A DNA stretch of 64,000 nt from Atherinomorus stipes. Lineage: Eukaryota > Chordata > Actinopteri > Atheriniformes > Atherinidae. The DNA lies in the NCBI GenBank assembly GCA_023101725.1, contig JALJCO010010572.1, positions 124,001-188,000 on the forward strand, in the 5' to 3' direction. The stretch's first letter is position 1, and each line of letters begins with the position of its first letter. Below the pieces are notes generated by a model that ran no database searches, was not told where the DNA came from, and saw only the letters and a program-made list of their open reading frames with translations. The position numbers were made by a program, and so were the translations under genes. Shown here in pieces: positions 44,691-56,938 of this stretch.

Positions 44691-47394
44691 AGATAGAACA
44701 GAGCATCAGCCTGAGCAGCGGACGCGAAATATCAAATATCTGGTAAATGTGTAGCATGGGTCTCTGGTGGTGTGTATAACTCCCTGTACTGTCCTTCACA
44801 CCCATGGTACCAACTTCAACATTCAAGCTGAACAGAATTTTTCAGCAACTTTGGCTAAATGTGAACATAACTAAAATTTATAGGGTAAAAATCCTGAAAG
44901 TTAAAATTCCTGCTGAATTTTCATTTCCCATGAGACTTTGTGGTCTAAAATTCTTTTTTTTTTCTTTAAGTAAAAATAAGTAAAAAAATAAATCAATAAA
45001 AGTCCAACCCCCTCTAACAGAAACACATCATGTTCAGTTGTCTTTGCTAGTCATTATTAGAGCATTACACAATAATGGAAAGTAGTAGAAACAAATTATT
45101 TGATTTGGTAATAAGACTATTTATATAAAACGTAATGATTATTAAACTCAATGAAAAAGTTTAGATTCAAACAAAGTCAAGAGTGTGCTAAACTGGACAA
45201 CTTTGAAAGAAAAAAAAAAAAGAGTGTATGAATGATATGTCCTGACCAAAGAGTAAGACCAATGGCCGGACTGAGGTTCATGCTGATAATGAGTGATGGA
45301 GGATGCATTTTCTTCATTTTTCCTTCTAAATATCCTCAGAAGCAGCCCTGTTACAGATCTGTTAACAGCCACTGTAAAATGATCTTTATGAGAGATTAAT
45401 ATCCCCACACATTTAGCTGAAAACTAAATGGTGCTATGAGCACTTGGGGATTTATGGTGTCCTATATATACGGTCCCATCAGGAAGCTTTGGGCATAAAC
45501 TGAAGGGAGTTGCAGGAATAGCTGGAGCGTAACCGTGCTTTCACAACACAATAGGAGCAGAAGAGAGTCACCGGAACTAAAACTGATGAGAGTTGTGCAA
45601 AGAGCTGCTCGATTCCTCATCATCCTCAATGTGTTTGTGTGTTTAAGTGTCGAGTCTGCGCTCCAAACACAAGACAGCAGAAACAGCCACGAGTCTTGTC
45701 AGCGTATTATGCTGTGAACAAAGCAGACGCTGGGAGGATTCACTTATTATTACCCAGTCACAAACCACATTAGGTTTGTCTACACACACTTACACCAAGC
45801 CAGTGATGTATTTGTGGTTAGATTGGTAAAGACAGGTGGTATAGGGAGGGCGCTCATTTATGCAGACTACATAGGTTTGAGATCCAGCGTATAATTACAG
45901 TGTGTGTGTGTGTTTGAGACTATTTTTATTTTCTGTTGGGTCTTTGTGTGCTTTCTGGAACTGTGTGTAAGCATCTGGGTACAGCAACAGCAATTCAGTG
46001 TTGCTTTAACACAGGTGCAGAGCAATCAATCACCGCGAGAGCGTCTTTGGTTCTTTGGTTTATTTGAAGAAAGGACAGCCTGGCCGCATCATTCTCATTT
46101 TCTGTGAATGAAAATCGACATTTCAGCCCTCTGACTCAACCTTGAGCTTTGCCTTGGATGCTGAGTGGCTTCTAAGTGTTTGCTTCGCTACGCTTGACAC
46201 GGCCTTCTTCCAAATTTGTGTCTTGGCTGCCTCTAAAAGCCGGGGACAACAAAAAAGGGGGAAATTCGTCTATAAAGCAAAATCAGTGCTACTCAAGCGG
46301 AGACGACCTTGGGAGCCTCACGTGTATGCAGAGGTGTTGTTTGCAGGGAAAAAAACAGCATCTGCAAACACCCACATCTCAGGAGCCTAAAGAGAGGAAA
46401 AACAAGCTAGGTCAACAGGCAACAGCATGCAGTGTTTGCAGAGTAGCAGGTGGTTCAGGATGCTTGAGGAAATATGTACAAAGGATGCAACACCAGAAGT
46501 GGAAAAGCAAATAAAGTTCTCTTCATCATGTTGAAATAAATCAGGATCAGAATCTCGCTCTTAAGCACCATAAGAGGCGTGCAAATAGATTTCTCTTTGG
46601 AACGAGGAACTAATCTCGCTGCATTGTTTGTTGCTAATTAGCATTATATAAATTTGTTTTGACTCTGCTGTGAGTTTGTGATTGCCCGAACAACATCGCT
46701 GCAGTGTGTGGCAATAACAGGGCTGCAGTGATGAGAGGTGGGATGCAGAGATACTGGGTCAGTGTTTGCTTGGCTGCAGAGGGATTAAGATTACAGAGAA
46801 TAATCTGGAATGCACAGATGGATGAGCGGTCCAGCACCCACACACAAACACATATTCATGAAGAGATATTTGTGACTCGTCAGCTCAGAGCCGAGGTTGG
46901 ACAAACAACAGCATTCCTCTGTCAATTTATTCCCCTAACATGCATGCAGTCCGGACACCGAGGCAATGAGCGGTCTGTACTGTATATATGCTCCCACCTC
47001 CTCCTCCTCAGCATGTTCATGTTTATTTGAAGATACTTTACCTCATAATTTAATAACTGACAAGGATAATGTTGTGGTTCCCACATCTGTTTACTCAATT
47101 TATTCCTATGAGGGCTAAAAAAGCTTTATTTTTTCTAAAATTCCATTTTAATTTTCTAATTTTCTGTGTTTTTCCATTTTTAATTTTTGATAATTCCATT
47201 TTTATTATTTTACACGCTGCACACTCTGCAGCTCTTATTTTCCTGAGACAAGCTTAACTTTTTTTTTGAGAAAACAAAACACATTTTCACAAATTGTCAC
47301 TCATTTTTGTGATATTCCGCATTTATAAAAATTCCATTTTTAATGTTCAATTCTGTGATTCCATCGGCGATTCCGTGATTGTGGATTTCATAGG
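44691..47394. other. Unassigned interval
   Basis: No repeat or exon recognised in 2.7 kb, the longest quiet stretch up to this point. Open frames reach 112 codons without motif. A homeodomain-type palindrome lies at 46633-46642. Confidence 0.4.
46633..46642. promoter_or_regulatory. Possible homeodomain site (palindrome GCTAATTAGC)
   Basis: GCTAATTAGC is a perfect 10-bp palindrome centred on TAATTA, preceded by TGTTTGTT, a forkhead-like word. Such words are frequent by chance in A/T-rich DNA. It is noted only because the block 46620-46700 is free of repeats. Confidence 0.15.
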
Positions 47395-47565
47395 GCTCTA
47401 TCCATGTCTCCATCCTCCATCACAAATGAGTCGTTGTTCAGCACTTGATTGGCTTTTGGATCTATTTAATTTGAGTCATGTGTGTTAGAGCAGGGAGACA
47501 TGGAGAGTTGGAAAAACCGCTGGACACCAGCCCTCATAGGACAGAACTGAGTAACCCTGACCTAA
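47395..47565. mobile_element. Worn hAT-like MITE copy
   Basis: ATTTGAGTCATGTGTG, TTAGAGCAGGGAGACATGG and CTCATAGGACAGAACTG resemble 33960-34040 of the copy at 33841. Ends are not preserved. Confidence 0.4.
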
Positions 47566-47729
47566 AGTATGTCATGTAAATGTGTCGATATGTGGTCCAG
47601 TGAGGCAGGGAAGACAGGGAGCTCATCCTCTCCACATAATGATGCAGCTCCATAAATACTTCAACACAGGCCCTGAGGTTTTTTCAGTCCATGTGTGTGA
47701 TGGAAACTCTTCACGTCCGAACACATTAA

Positions 47730-48320
47730 GGCCACATTCACAAAGCTTTTTTTGATTCGAATCAGAGTCCATTTCCTTAGAAAGTCCACTTCATTTGGGG
47801 GAGTTGTAAATGCGCAAATGATCTCTGATCCAGAACAAACAAGCGGACTCGGTCCGCCTGCAAACGCAGGTCTCGGTCCGATTCAAGTGAACCAAAGACA
47901 GGAAGTGGACTACAAATTGCATTGGCATTTTGGGTCAAATGTTGGACGACGTGGGTAAACACTACGACAACAAACACACGTGTGGGACTGCAGTACTTAT
48001 AAAGATGGCTCGTGGTCAGACGTGGAGTTACGAGGAAGTAAAAGCTTTAATCGATATTTGATCTGATGAAATCATATCCAGCTCCTCGTACAAAAATAAT
48101 GTCGCTTTGAGGAGGGAACAGAAGTTGTGACAACCTACTTGTTCATGCATCTTGTCCTCACCTATGGTGAATCCAAATGCAGCGTCACCTGAGATTCTTG
48201 GTCCGTTTGGCAGTAGTGCAACTTCAATGTGATCTCGGTCTGGAAGACCACCCCCGCCCCCAGCCGAACCGAGTCCCCAAACGGACCGAGACTCGCGGAC
48301 TATGCTTTCTGAAAGCGTCC
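47730..48320 (+). mobile_element. PIF/Harbinger-like element with TAA duplication
   Basis: TAA flanks both ends (47727-47729 and 48321-48323). The left end GGCCACATTCACAAAGC and right end GCTTTCTGAAAGCGTCC are imperfect inverted copies. CGGACTCGGTCCG and similar inward repeats follow. A Myb-like protein remnant starts at 48005. It is 591 bp, far too short for the two-gene autonomous form. Confidence 0.75.
48005..48095 (+). pseudogene. Myb/SANT-like protein remnant of a PIF element
   Basis: ATG at 48005 opens MARGQTWSYEEVKALIDI, then a stop (48059-48061), then SDEII in the same frame. W-[ST]-x-E-E-x-x-x-L-[IL]-x-I-W-S-D matches the Myb/SANT-like DNA-binding protein that PIF/Harbinger elements encode beside the transposase. 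The stop TGA stands where TGG (tryptophan) is expected, so a single base change ended it. Only the first helix region survives; the rest is deleted. Confidence 0.68.
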
Positions 48321-48639
48321 TAAGTCTCATTTGTTTGATGGAGTCTACAAGCAACCGTCATTACGGTTTTGGCGACATCACGAACAAGAAGATCACGTTT
48401 CCATCTTCAGGATGTTCAAGTTATAACCTGCAAAAAGCATTCTTGAAGGTAGACGTTTAAACGATGATGGATTACATCATCATCACTACATTTGCCCAAC
48501 TTCAAAGTAGAATTTAATCTTACGCGGCTCTACCTTGGGTGGATGGTTAAACAGTCCAGTTTCACCTGACACTGCTCAACCACTAATGTGGACTGGAATT
48601 CATAGCATGAATCATGCGATAATCTTATGACTGCAGCGC

Positions 48640-48685
48640 CCATCACCCACCCCCACCCCCCACCACCAACACCACACACACACAT
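48640..48685 (+). repeat. C-rich and (CA)n low-complexity tract
   Basis: CACCC-type repeats passing into CACACACACA. Confidence 0.8.
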
Positions 48686-50929
48686 ACAACATCACATTCA
48701 GAAAACTGAAAATATTTACACAAAAGGAAGCAAGTGCCAGTCTTCTGTCCTCATAAATCATTTGAATTTTGGGCTCTCACATTCATCTGCACTTACTGCT
48801 TTTACTGCGTTTCCTTTCAGACTTTTGTGTGTACAATAATCAGATGGCAGCAACAAATTCAATTTAGACAAAAATATGAACTCGCCATTCTCCTGCTGCT
48901 CAATGCAGATATCGGTAGTGCAATATCACAGGGTATCCTCATAAAAGATGAAAAGCAAGCACATCCAGTGCCACAAGGTTGGGTTCTTTTAATTAGCCAT
49001 TGCTGTAGAGAGAGCTCAACCTTTTTCTTCATTTTTCTTTTCTTTTTGATTCTTTAATTCAGACTTTTTGGTCTTCTTCTTGTTGTTATCCACCCTATCA
49101 TCTCTTGCCTTTGTTCTCTGGAATATTGACCTTTTTCTCCTGGTGGAGAAAAATTTAATAGGTGTTGCCAATAAACAATAATCACACTTTTGATATATTA
49201 AATTAACTTTAATAAACTTTCATGCCCAAGAAGCTCAACATAAAATTAAATTATGAGAGCAAAGAAAATTAGCCTCGTTGGTCGATGCAGAAGCTGCATA
49301 GATTTGTGTGAAGGGGGCAGTTTAAGCAAGAACACTGACTGCTAACAACTATTTGACCGTTCTTCGAATAGCAGAGTGTACCAGATGGAGAAAGACTTGG
49401 GTAGAGACAGCAAGGACATGTCCCTACTAATGTCCAACAGGCTCGAGTTGTTCTTATCTTTTCCATCCCACAAACAGCTAGAGATTAGCATCACACAGCT
49501 CTCTGCAACAAGCGAATCACCGATGTGAATCCCACTTTATGACCCAGTTCCACTCTTTTGATTGGTTCTTTCTATTGTGATTGGCTGTCCCTGCTGTCAC
49601 TCGGCTAAAAGAGCTTGTGCTAGGTAGTAGCAGGGAGTGGCATTAACGGTGGTCATGTCTTTTGTAGGAATGTCAGGAGAAGACTACAGGTGAAGCCGAA
49701 CCGTACTGAGAATGTCTCCTGCCTGACAAAAGTAGACATCAATAACCTGTGTAGACAGTATGAACTTGATCTGATCACTTTAGAGCAAGTCAACAGAAAA
49801 GTCGTAGTCAAAGAAATTATTTTCTACTTCTACTGAGTCATTAATAACGGTGATAAAAATGGAACATTAATGTGTTCTTTTGTCAGGTGACAATTTAAGC
49901 TGTCAGGCAGCGTCTCAGGAAGAGATGCTGATGAAACTGATATAATTTTGTCGTTTGGACAGCAATGCTGCCAACCTTTCATTGATACTGTATTTGAGAA
50001 AACTCCCTTATGTGCAGTTTAAACTAGTTTTTCCAACGGTATTGTTAATTGTTTTACCATAAAACAAAATTAGAACATTGAAGCAGTTATGAAAAAAAAG
50101 AAAAGAAAAAGAAAATCAGTACAGGCAAAATTCGCATCGGAAGGTCAGCTTTTTGAAGATTGTGATTAGCCAGAAAACTGGATTCGGTGCACCCCATCGT
50201 GTAATCATGTATATTTAAGTGCAATCAAGCTTGAAGATAAATCTTAACAAATATCAGGTTTTCTCTTTGTTTTATGTTTGTCTCATTCTCTCAGCTGAAC
50301 TTGGGGTGATGAAAACGCTCATACATCATAAATAAGGAGGATCAGGGGGTTTCTCTCCTAATTGTCTTCGTCAGGAGACCGATGGTGCACCAGCATGACG
50401 ATCATTATCCAGCCTGAAATGAGCCTCGCTTGAAGTCCACTTTGGGTCCGTTGAAAAGCAGCAACAATAACTTCCCTTCTGGCCTCTGATTCCTAAAATT
50501 CCAACTGTGGGGATTAGCTGACGTCCGAAGTAAGAAATCGAGAGTATTTGTGTGTGACTCCGAGTTACCTCCGTGAAGTAGACGCTTCTTTTCTGAATTT
50601 AGGAATTTCTCATGGAGATATGCCTAAATTCAGATTTTTCATGTCCGTCTGCATTGCGCTCGTGTCCAGCGAGCACAACAGGATACCCAAGACTTTAGGG
50701 ATAACAGAAGACAGTTACAGGGCTTAAAGCAAATTAAAATCCTGAGCCTGAACTTTTTTCGGACAAGTGGGCTTGTTTGAAGAGAGTTCATTCGCATTTA
50801 TGTTGGAGAATTTGGCCAAAAATAGAGGCGATTTTTTGTGACTAGGGTCTAAATCGTGACGTAATAACACTTTCTTGCTGCTAGATGCGTATATCATTTT
50901 CCGCAAGCATTATGTCTTCTTTCTTTCTT

Positions 50930-50948
50930 TTTTTTTTTTTTTTTTTTT
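50930..50948 (+). repeat. Poly(T) tract
   Basis: T run preceded by TTTC repeats. No retroelement body was recognised to its right on the minus strand. Confidence 0.85.
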
Positions 50949-51979
50949 GCAAGTCCAAGTCATGTCTCCAGTCTTATGGCTGAAGTCCACCTTGCAAGTC
51001 TCTTTCAGCTGTAATCAGTAATCTATCATGTCATGCCTAGTGTCTTCTCTGCTTAGAAGGAATTTTAAATCCTCACTCACCCTTTATCTACCAGTATTTT
51101 GTAACAGCACTGATCTTTAGTTTAACTCACTCATATTTTGTCTCCAGGACAATTTCTTTGCTTTACCATATTTGGAAAACTTGTAGATGTACCTGTAAAT
51201 TTATTTAGACTATAAATACGCTCTTAACTTATCCATGAGTTTTTAATATGTACAAAAATCCACCTGGACCTACAGAGACCTGCTCTAAACTAGCATTTTT
51301 TCTGAATGTGGAGAGGAGGCTAAGCTGCACCTTAGTGCAGGATCACCACCTGCAGGTTTTACATGTTTCTGTGCTGCAACACCTGATCCACATGACAGTT
51401 TGTTATCAACTTCTGCACAAGCCTCTAAATGACCCACTGATAGTTTGACTCAGTCATATAGCAGCAGGTAAACATGTAAAGCCTGCAGAACATTTGTCCA
51501 CAGCTGGTTATCCTCCACTAGTGCATGAGGAAAATCTTCTTTTTAGGCTTTAAATAACTGTGCTAGCTCAGTACAGCAAGTATTATTATATTCTTTTTTA
51601 AACTGAAAAAATTCTCAATATCTTAATTAGTTAAGACCCTCTACTAGCAGTTTTAATAACACTCCTTGCATTCCTAAACGAGCAACTGCTGTTCTTTCTA
51701 ATAAGCAGACTCGGTAAAACTGCAATGTTTCCAGTGGATCTGATCCCAGTTTGGTCCCAGTTTAACGTCATCACAGTTTATGGAAACTGTCCAGTTAACG
51801 TCTCATTCTTCCCCTGAACACATTCAGTAGTCATCTGATGGAGTTACATAACTTAAGTACGAACTAAAGATACCAACAAGCTCACGTCTATGCCACTACG
51901 GCGCTAAGCTAGCTGCTAACATGGGCTGCTAATATCAAGCTTTCATATTACAGTGACTAACTTGTTCAGGTGTGTTTAA

Positions 51980-52524
51980 AAGTATAGTCCGGAGTTCCCC
52001 CCGTAAAAAATAAACGTTAGACTTGAGCAAGTGAAATCCGTCTCAAACTCCGCCTTTGGGACTCAGCTCCCGTGCCGTGGTGCATTTGAACGCAACTCTC
52101 TCTCCCCCTGCCTGTAATTCGTTCTTTTGCATGGTTTTGGTGTGTTCGGGACGTTTCTGGGTGGAGATTTCTGTTTATATCGGCAGCCAATGACAGAGCT
52201 AAGAGCATGACGCTGTGTGGGAATAAGCTCATGATTGGAGCAGACGCCAGTCACTCAAACTCTTGAAGGAAAAAGAAAGAAAGAACGAAAGAAAGAAAGA
52301 AAACACCGTATATGCACCGAAGAAAGGTAAGAGCTTCAGATAATGCACTTTGGAAAACCAGGGTTAATAATAGTTTGGCTTATAGCCGCTTCTGAGCTCT
52401 GAAGGAGAAGCTTGAAGTTGAATAGGCTAGCTAGAACGAGGCGGCCATTAGCCTGAGAGGGAGGAGTGCTAAGTTTGAATACTGTTTGCAAACAGAAATG
52501 CTGGAGGGACTTCGGACTCTACCT
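51980..52524. mobile_element. TTAA-type MITE
   Basis: TTAA flanks both ends (51976-51979 and 52525-52528). The left end AAGTATAGTCCGGAGTTCC and right end GGACTTCGGACTCTACCT are inverted with few mismatches. It is 545 bp and contains an AAAG-rich tract at 52262-52302. No coding content. Confidence 0.75.
52262..52302 (+). repeat. (GAAA)n-type tract
   Basis: Irregular GAAAGAAA units inside the TTAA MITE. Confidence 0.8.
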
Positions 52525-52528
52525 TTAA

Positions 52529-53417
52529 GGTGGATGTGGAGGATCCAGCATTTCGGTTTTGATACCACAGACGATGCAGCTTGCTGCTCTCATGTTTGTC
52601 CCTTTTATTCAGTTTTTATTCAGTTACAGCGATGCAGCAGCACCTGATGTGCTCACTAGCTGCTGTGGTTTACTGTGTGAGCGGGGGCGTGGGTCTGTGT
52701 GACGTCTCGGGAGATGACAGCTGTCAACCAGCAGGTGCAGGATCAGACAGAAGTCGTGACAAAATAAATAGGTTTTCTTTTAAGAAGAAAAGAAAAGAAA
52801 AAAAGAAAACCACTGTTCACGAGTCTGAAACTGTGCCCAAGTCAAACCCATGAGTCTCTGGAAAAGTGACTATGTGGCTCCTTCGGTTTCTTGCAGAAAC
52901 TACTGCACTGCCGTCTCTAACTGGTTCTTCCATCCTCGCCCAGCGCTGGTTATTTTCAAGTCCTTTATCGGTCAGGACGGCTTCATAAACTCAGCCTCCA
53001 TGATATGATGAACCATAGCTGACGCTTGCAAGCAGCCGTTCACTGCAGCTGCAGCTGGATCTGGACCATCACCCAACCACGCTGCTCTGATGAGCGCCAA
53101 AATGATCGTACTGTATACCACTTGTAGATTAATATGACCATTTGTGTGGGATTATACGCAACTTTTTTACCACACACTTGACTATATCAAGTTGTTACTG
53201 TGGAGTTTTTTTGTTTTTTTTTCCCCCCCTTGCCGCTGCACTCCGGAAATCTGGCACAGTCCCGGAAAACTTTAAGCCCTGCAGTTAGGAACACATCTGA
53301 GCCCCCCCCCCCAAGCTGAGTAAGGGCGAGCTGAGTAGGTAGTAACTGAAAAGGGACTTTAGAAACCAGTCTGCTGGGTGACACTTTCTTTTACGAATTT
53401 ACATAACAAAAACCTAG
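52529..53417. other. Unassigned interval
   Basis: No named family. Contains T and C runs at 53213-53228 and 53304-53312, and a dispersed segment (53310-53410) shared with 40570-40690. Confidence 0.35.
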
Positions 53418-53425
53418 TTAATTAG

Positions 53426-53812
53426 GGGTGCAACATTACATGTATTTGTATCGAACTGAACTGTGCGAGTACTGAACTGTGACCACCATGTATCGAATAT
53501 CAAACAATACAAAGTTTTTAATTTATTTTATCAATTTGTGTTCTAACAATGAGCTCTGTGTTGAAAACTGAGCGGATCTTTGTTCGTCTACATTCAGATC
53601 TGGTTTTTGGAACTAGTTTGATTTTCATGTTTAGTATGACCCTGATGGTAAACTGTGGTGGACAAAAGTACATTGGGTATGAAATTGGCATGAAAATGTT
53701 TTATTTTTATTTTATTATTATTTATTTTTTTTGTATTGAAAAAATATCAAACCGTGACCCTGAAGTATCAAACTAAACCAAACCTTGAACTCTTTGCATT
53801 GTTGCACCCCTT
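53426..53812. mobile_element. Small hAT MITE with TTAATTAG duplication
   Basis: The left end GGGTGCAACATTACATG and right end GCATTGTTGCACCCC are inverted, and TTAATTAG flanks at 53418-53425 and 53813-53820. The left terminal TAG overlaps the duplication as read, so the exact boundary may be off by a few bases. Inward repeats of GTATCGAA and ATATCAAA are usual for this group. It is 387 bp and non-coding. Confidence 0.82.
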
Positions 53813-53820
53813 TTAATTAG

Positions 53821-55314
53821 GCATAGCAGTTCCACTGGAACTCGTTAACACTAGTAGGTCTAGTGCTAAATAAGTGAAAAGATACCAGGTAGACTTCATG
53901 CATGGGCACATGAGAGCAAACAGTGAGCAAGTACAAACAGCAACCTGCAATGTGACCATAAAATTAGATTCTCATCCCACAGCACAGCAACCTATCACAA
54001 ACTGAAGTATGTTTACGTACAATCATCATCCAGATCTGTGCATTTTCCATCACAGCACCATCCTTTTCCATTTTCCCTCCACGGTATTTTCCCCTTCATC
54101 ACTACCTAATTTGCCTTTTCAAATCATCACCTCAATGCATTTAAAATTTCTCATCCCTGTCCTCATTTTTCTCCTCGGTATCCTTCCCCTTTCTCTTACG
54201 TTCATGCCCTACCAAGCTAGAGGAGTCGGATCAGAGTTCAGTGCCTCAGTTTCCTGTCAGGAACCATCTTGTCTGGAAATAAAGGAAGGCTAAAACACTG
54301 ACAGTTGATCTGACGGATGCAATCTGAGGGACTGGTGCCAAGCCTATTTATGCCTCTAAGCTTTGTAGCTTCACACGTAAACATGCTTGTCATCAGCTAT
54401 GATCTTTTCTACAACATCAAACAAGCAGGCCCAGCAGACGTCAACCAATTATTTACATTTGAGTTCTTGATCATGTTGCAAACAGAGGAGGAAAATCTGA
54501 TATCTCAACAATTTCACCTCTTCTAAAAGTGCAGACTCAGAGTGTTTGATAATGAATACAACTGTATATCCAATCTCCCTTCCCCTTTATTTCTGAAATT
54601 CTAGGGGAAATTGTTTCAGCTGAACTATGTGTCCATTTATGCAAAACTAATCTGTTAGAAGAGGTTCAGTCAAGGTTCAGAGCACATACAGCACAACAAC
54701 GGTGGAGAACGTATCAGTGATCTGCTCATGGCTGCAGATAAAAGACTTCTTTAATCTATCAGTGCTGATTTGATACAACTGGTCACAACCCTCGGTTACA
54801 GAGGACTGAACATGTTATTGGTATTATTATGTTGATGTTGACCTCCCTTTTCAGCTTAGCAATTAAATAAGTTTTATTCATTTAAAATGAGTCTATATTT
54901 ATCCCCATCTGCAATTAAACTTTGTATTTATTTACTTATCTAATTAAATTAGAAAAAAAAATGCATTTTTAATTGATCTGTTTGAAGCTGTTAAAAATCA
55001 TCAATCATAGTAAGTAATTTTTTACCATGTTGATTTTATTGCTTAGATGGGTTTGAGCCATGTTTTCAATTATTTTTATCACTCCAGCGTTTTCCTTATG
55101 GGGGTCCTCTTCACCGGCAGCCCTCCCTGCTCTGACTGTGGGTCGTTGCTGTGGTGGCTGTCCCTGTCTGGGTGTCTGGGGTCCAGTGCTGCAGCATTAT
55201 GGTTGTGGCATGGACCCTGTTCGCCCAGACCCGGATGGCTCCCCTGGTGGCAACCTGGGTGGTTGTCGGTCGGGGTGGCTCTTGGTGTGGGCGGACCCCT
55301 AGGCTACCAAGCCA
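53821..55314. other. Unassigned interval
   Basis: No recognised repeat or exon. The G/C-rich part 55100-55310 is directly left of the SINE tail and might be flanking sequence of that SINE's source or an unknown repeat. Confidence 0.35.
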
Positions 55315-55512
55315 GTCATCATTTTCTATACCCCTTATCCAGCTCAGGGTTGCAGGGGTTGCTGGAGCCTATCCCAGCTATTATCAGGCGAGAGGGGGGG
55401 TACAGCTGGACAAGTCGCCAGTCTGTCACAGGTCCAACACAGAGAGACAGACAACCATTCACACTCGCATTCATTACCAGTGACAATTTAGAGTGACCAA
55501 TTAACCTAACAT
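55315..55512 (-). mobile_element. SINE, 3' part of an interrupted copy
   Basis: GTCATCATTTTCTATACC, GGAGCCTATCCCAGCTATTA and CAATTTAGAGTGACCAATTA match the intact minus-strand SINE at 62326-62717. The copy breaks at AACCTAACAT and resumes at 56750, where the intact copy reads straight through. Confidence 0.88.
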
Positions 55513-56749
55513 CAACTTCAACTTTATTTGTCAAGTGTGCTGCATGTTGGACATACAACACAGATGAAATTACATTTCTCTCGACCCCACGGTGCATTTA
55601 ATAAAATGCACTGCATCGCCAAAAAAAAAGTTGCCACCTGGATTTAACTAAGCAAATAGGTCGGAGCCTCCTATTGGATAACTACTGCATGGGCGATTAT
55701 CTTTCAGCTGGCAACAAATTATTTAACCCCAACTGGTGCAATGAATTGCTTCTCATTTCCTAAACAACCATGTGGAAAGACACATCTGTGGTCTTGGAAA
55801 ATATGTCAGTCTGTCTGAGAAGGGTCAAATCATTGGCATCAAGAGGTGAAAACATCTAAGGAGATGCAGAAACTACTAAAACTGGGTTCAGAACAGTCCA
55901 ACGCATTATGAAAAACTGGAAGGATAGTGGACCATCGTCTTCCAGGAAGAAATGTGGCCGGAAAGGCAGATGAAGTGATGCAGCATCATGCCTAGTGCTA
56001 CTGTATGAGCCTGTGGGGGCAGTGTGATGATCTGGGGTTGCTGCAGTTGCTCAGGTCCAGGTTCAGCAACAGTATGAGCTCAGATAATGAGGTCAGCTGA
56101 TACCTGAATATACTGAATGACCAGGTTATTCCATCAATGGATGTTTCTTCCCTGATGGCACGGCCATATTCCAAGATGACCGTGCCAGAATTTATCGGGC
56201 TCAGATTGTGAAAGATGGTTCAGGGATCATCAGACATCATTTTCACACATGGATTGGCCCCCACAGAGTCCAGACTTGAACCCCATTAAGAATCTTTGGG
56301 ATGTGCTGTGGTCAGACTCTAAAATCATCATCAAGATCTTGGTGAAAAATTGATGCAACAGGATGCAAATAAATCTGGTGACATTGCAGAAGCTTCTGGA
56401 AACACAGCGAATGCTGCCGCAATCAAAGCTAAAGGCGGTCCAACCAAATGTTAAATGTTTGACCTTTTTTTTTGCTGGCGACTTTTTTTTGGCCGGGCAG
56501 TGTATAATAAACTATAAGATAAAAAGATAAAAAAGATAAAAATATAAAATATAAGAATCCGCCCGGTGGCAATAGTGCAAATAATGCATATGGCAGAGTA
56601 AACTGAATAGCAGTCCTGATGGATGCGATAGTGCAATATGTAGTAGTGCCATTCAGTGACATGCTCTGCATATTTGAACTGCTGCCATGGTGATGATAAA
56701 GTGAGGTGTGCAGTCCTGAGGTAAGTGAGTTTGAAAGACATGTATCAGT
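55513..56749 (-). mobile_element. Probable retroelement inserted in the SINE, itself split by Tc1
   Basis: CAACTTCAACTTTATTTGTC on the left is the reverse complement of an AATAAAGTTGAAGTT-type retroelement tail. After the Tc1 (55609-56502) the remainder runs from 56503 to 56749 with GGCAATAGTGCAAATAATG. The family is not identified, and no clear duplication was read around the SINE break. Confidence 0.5.
55609..56502 (+). mobile_element. Internally deleted Tc1-like element
   Basis: The right end GGCCGGGCAGTG is followed by TA; the left end CACTGCATCGCCAAAA is its mutated inverted copy. The plus strand carries pieces of a Tc1 transposase: RHICGLGKYVSLSEKGQII in the first DNA-binding domain, then a jump from about 55970 directly to ADEVMQ and later NILNDQVIPSMD. 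Roughly 600 bp that would encode the linker, second DNA-binding motif and first catalytic residue are missing, and several frameshifts and stops interrupt the rest. Length is 894 bp against about 1.5 kb for the full family. It cannot encode an enzyme. Confidence 0.88.
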
Positions 56750-56938
56750 GCATGTCTTTGGACGGTGGGAGGAAGCTTGAGAACTTGGAGGGAAGCCACG
56801 CATACATGGGGAGAACATGCAAACTCCCCACAGGAAGGCCACAGTTGGAATTGTTCGAACCCTTCCCCAGCCGGGACTTGAACGAGTAACCTTCTTACTG
56901 TGCGGCTGCGATGCTAACCAGCACACCCCTGTGCAGCC
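56750..56938 (-). mobile_element. SINE, 5' (tRNA-like) part of the interrupted copy
   Basis: GCATGTCTTTGGACGGTGGG through GTGCAGCCC continues the copy broken at 55512. Read on the minus strand it carries the tRNA-like head; the B box is altered (GTTCAAGTCCC) compared with the copy at 62717. Confidence 0.88.

Larger units (their letters stand above)
48324..51975. other. Unassigned interval
   Basis: No repeat family, RNA gene or exon recognised over 3.6 kb, apart from a C-rich/CA tract (48640-48685) and a T run (50930-50948). Open frames reach 107 codons and look random. Confidence 0.4.

Noticed and set aside
50921..50948. Poly(T) as the tail of a minus-strand processed pseudogene
   Set aside because: No recognisable coding or structured RNA sequence lies next to it and no flanking duplication was seen.
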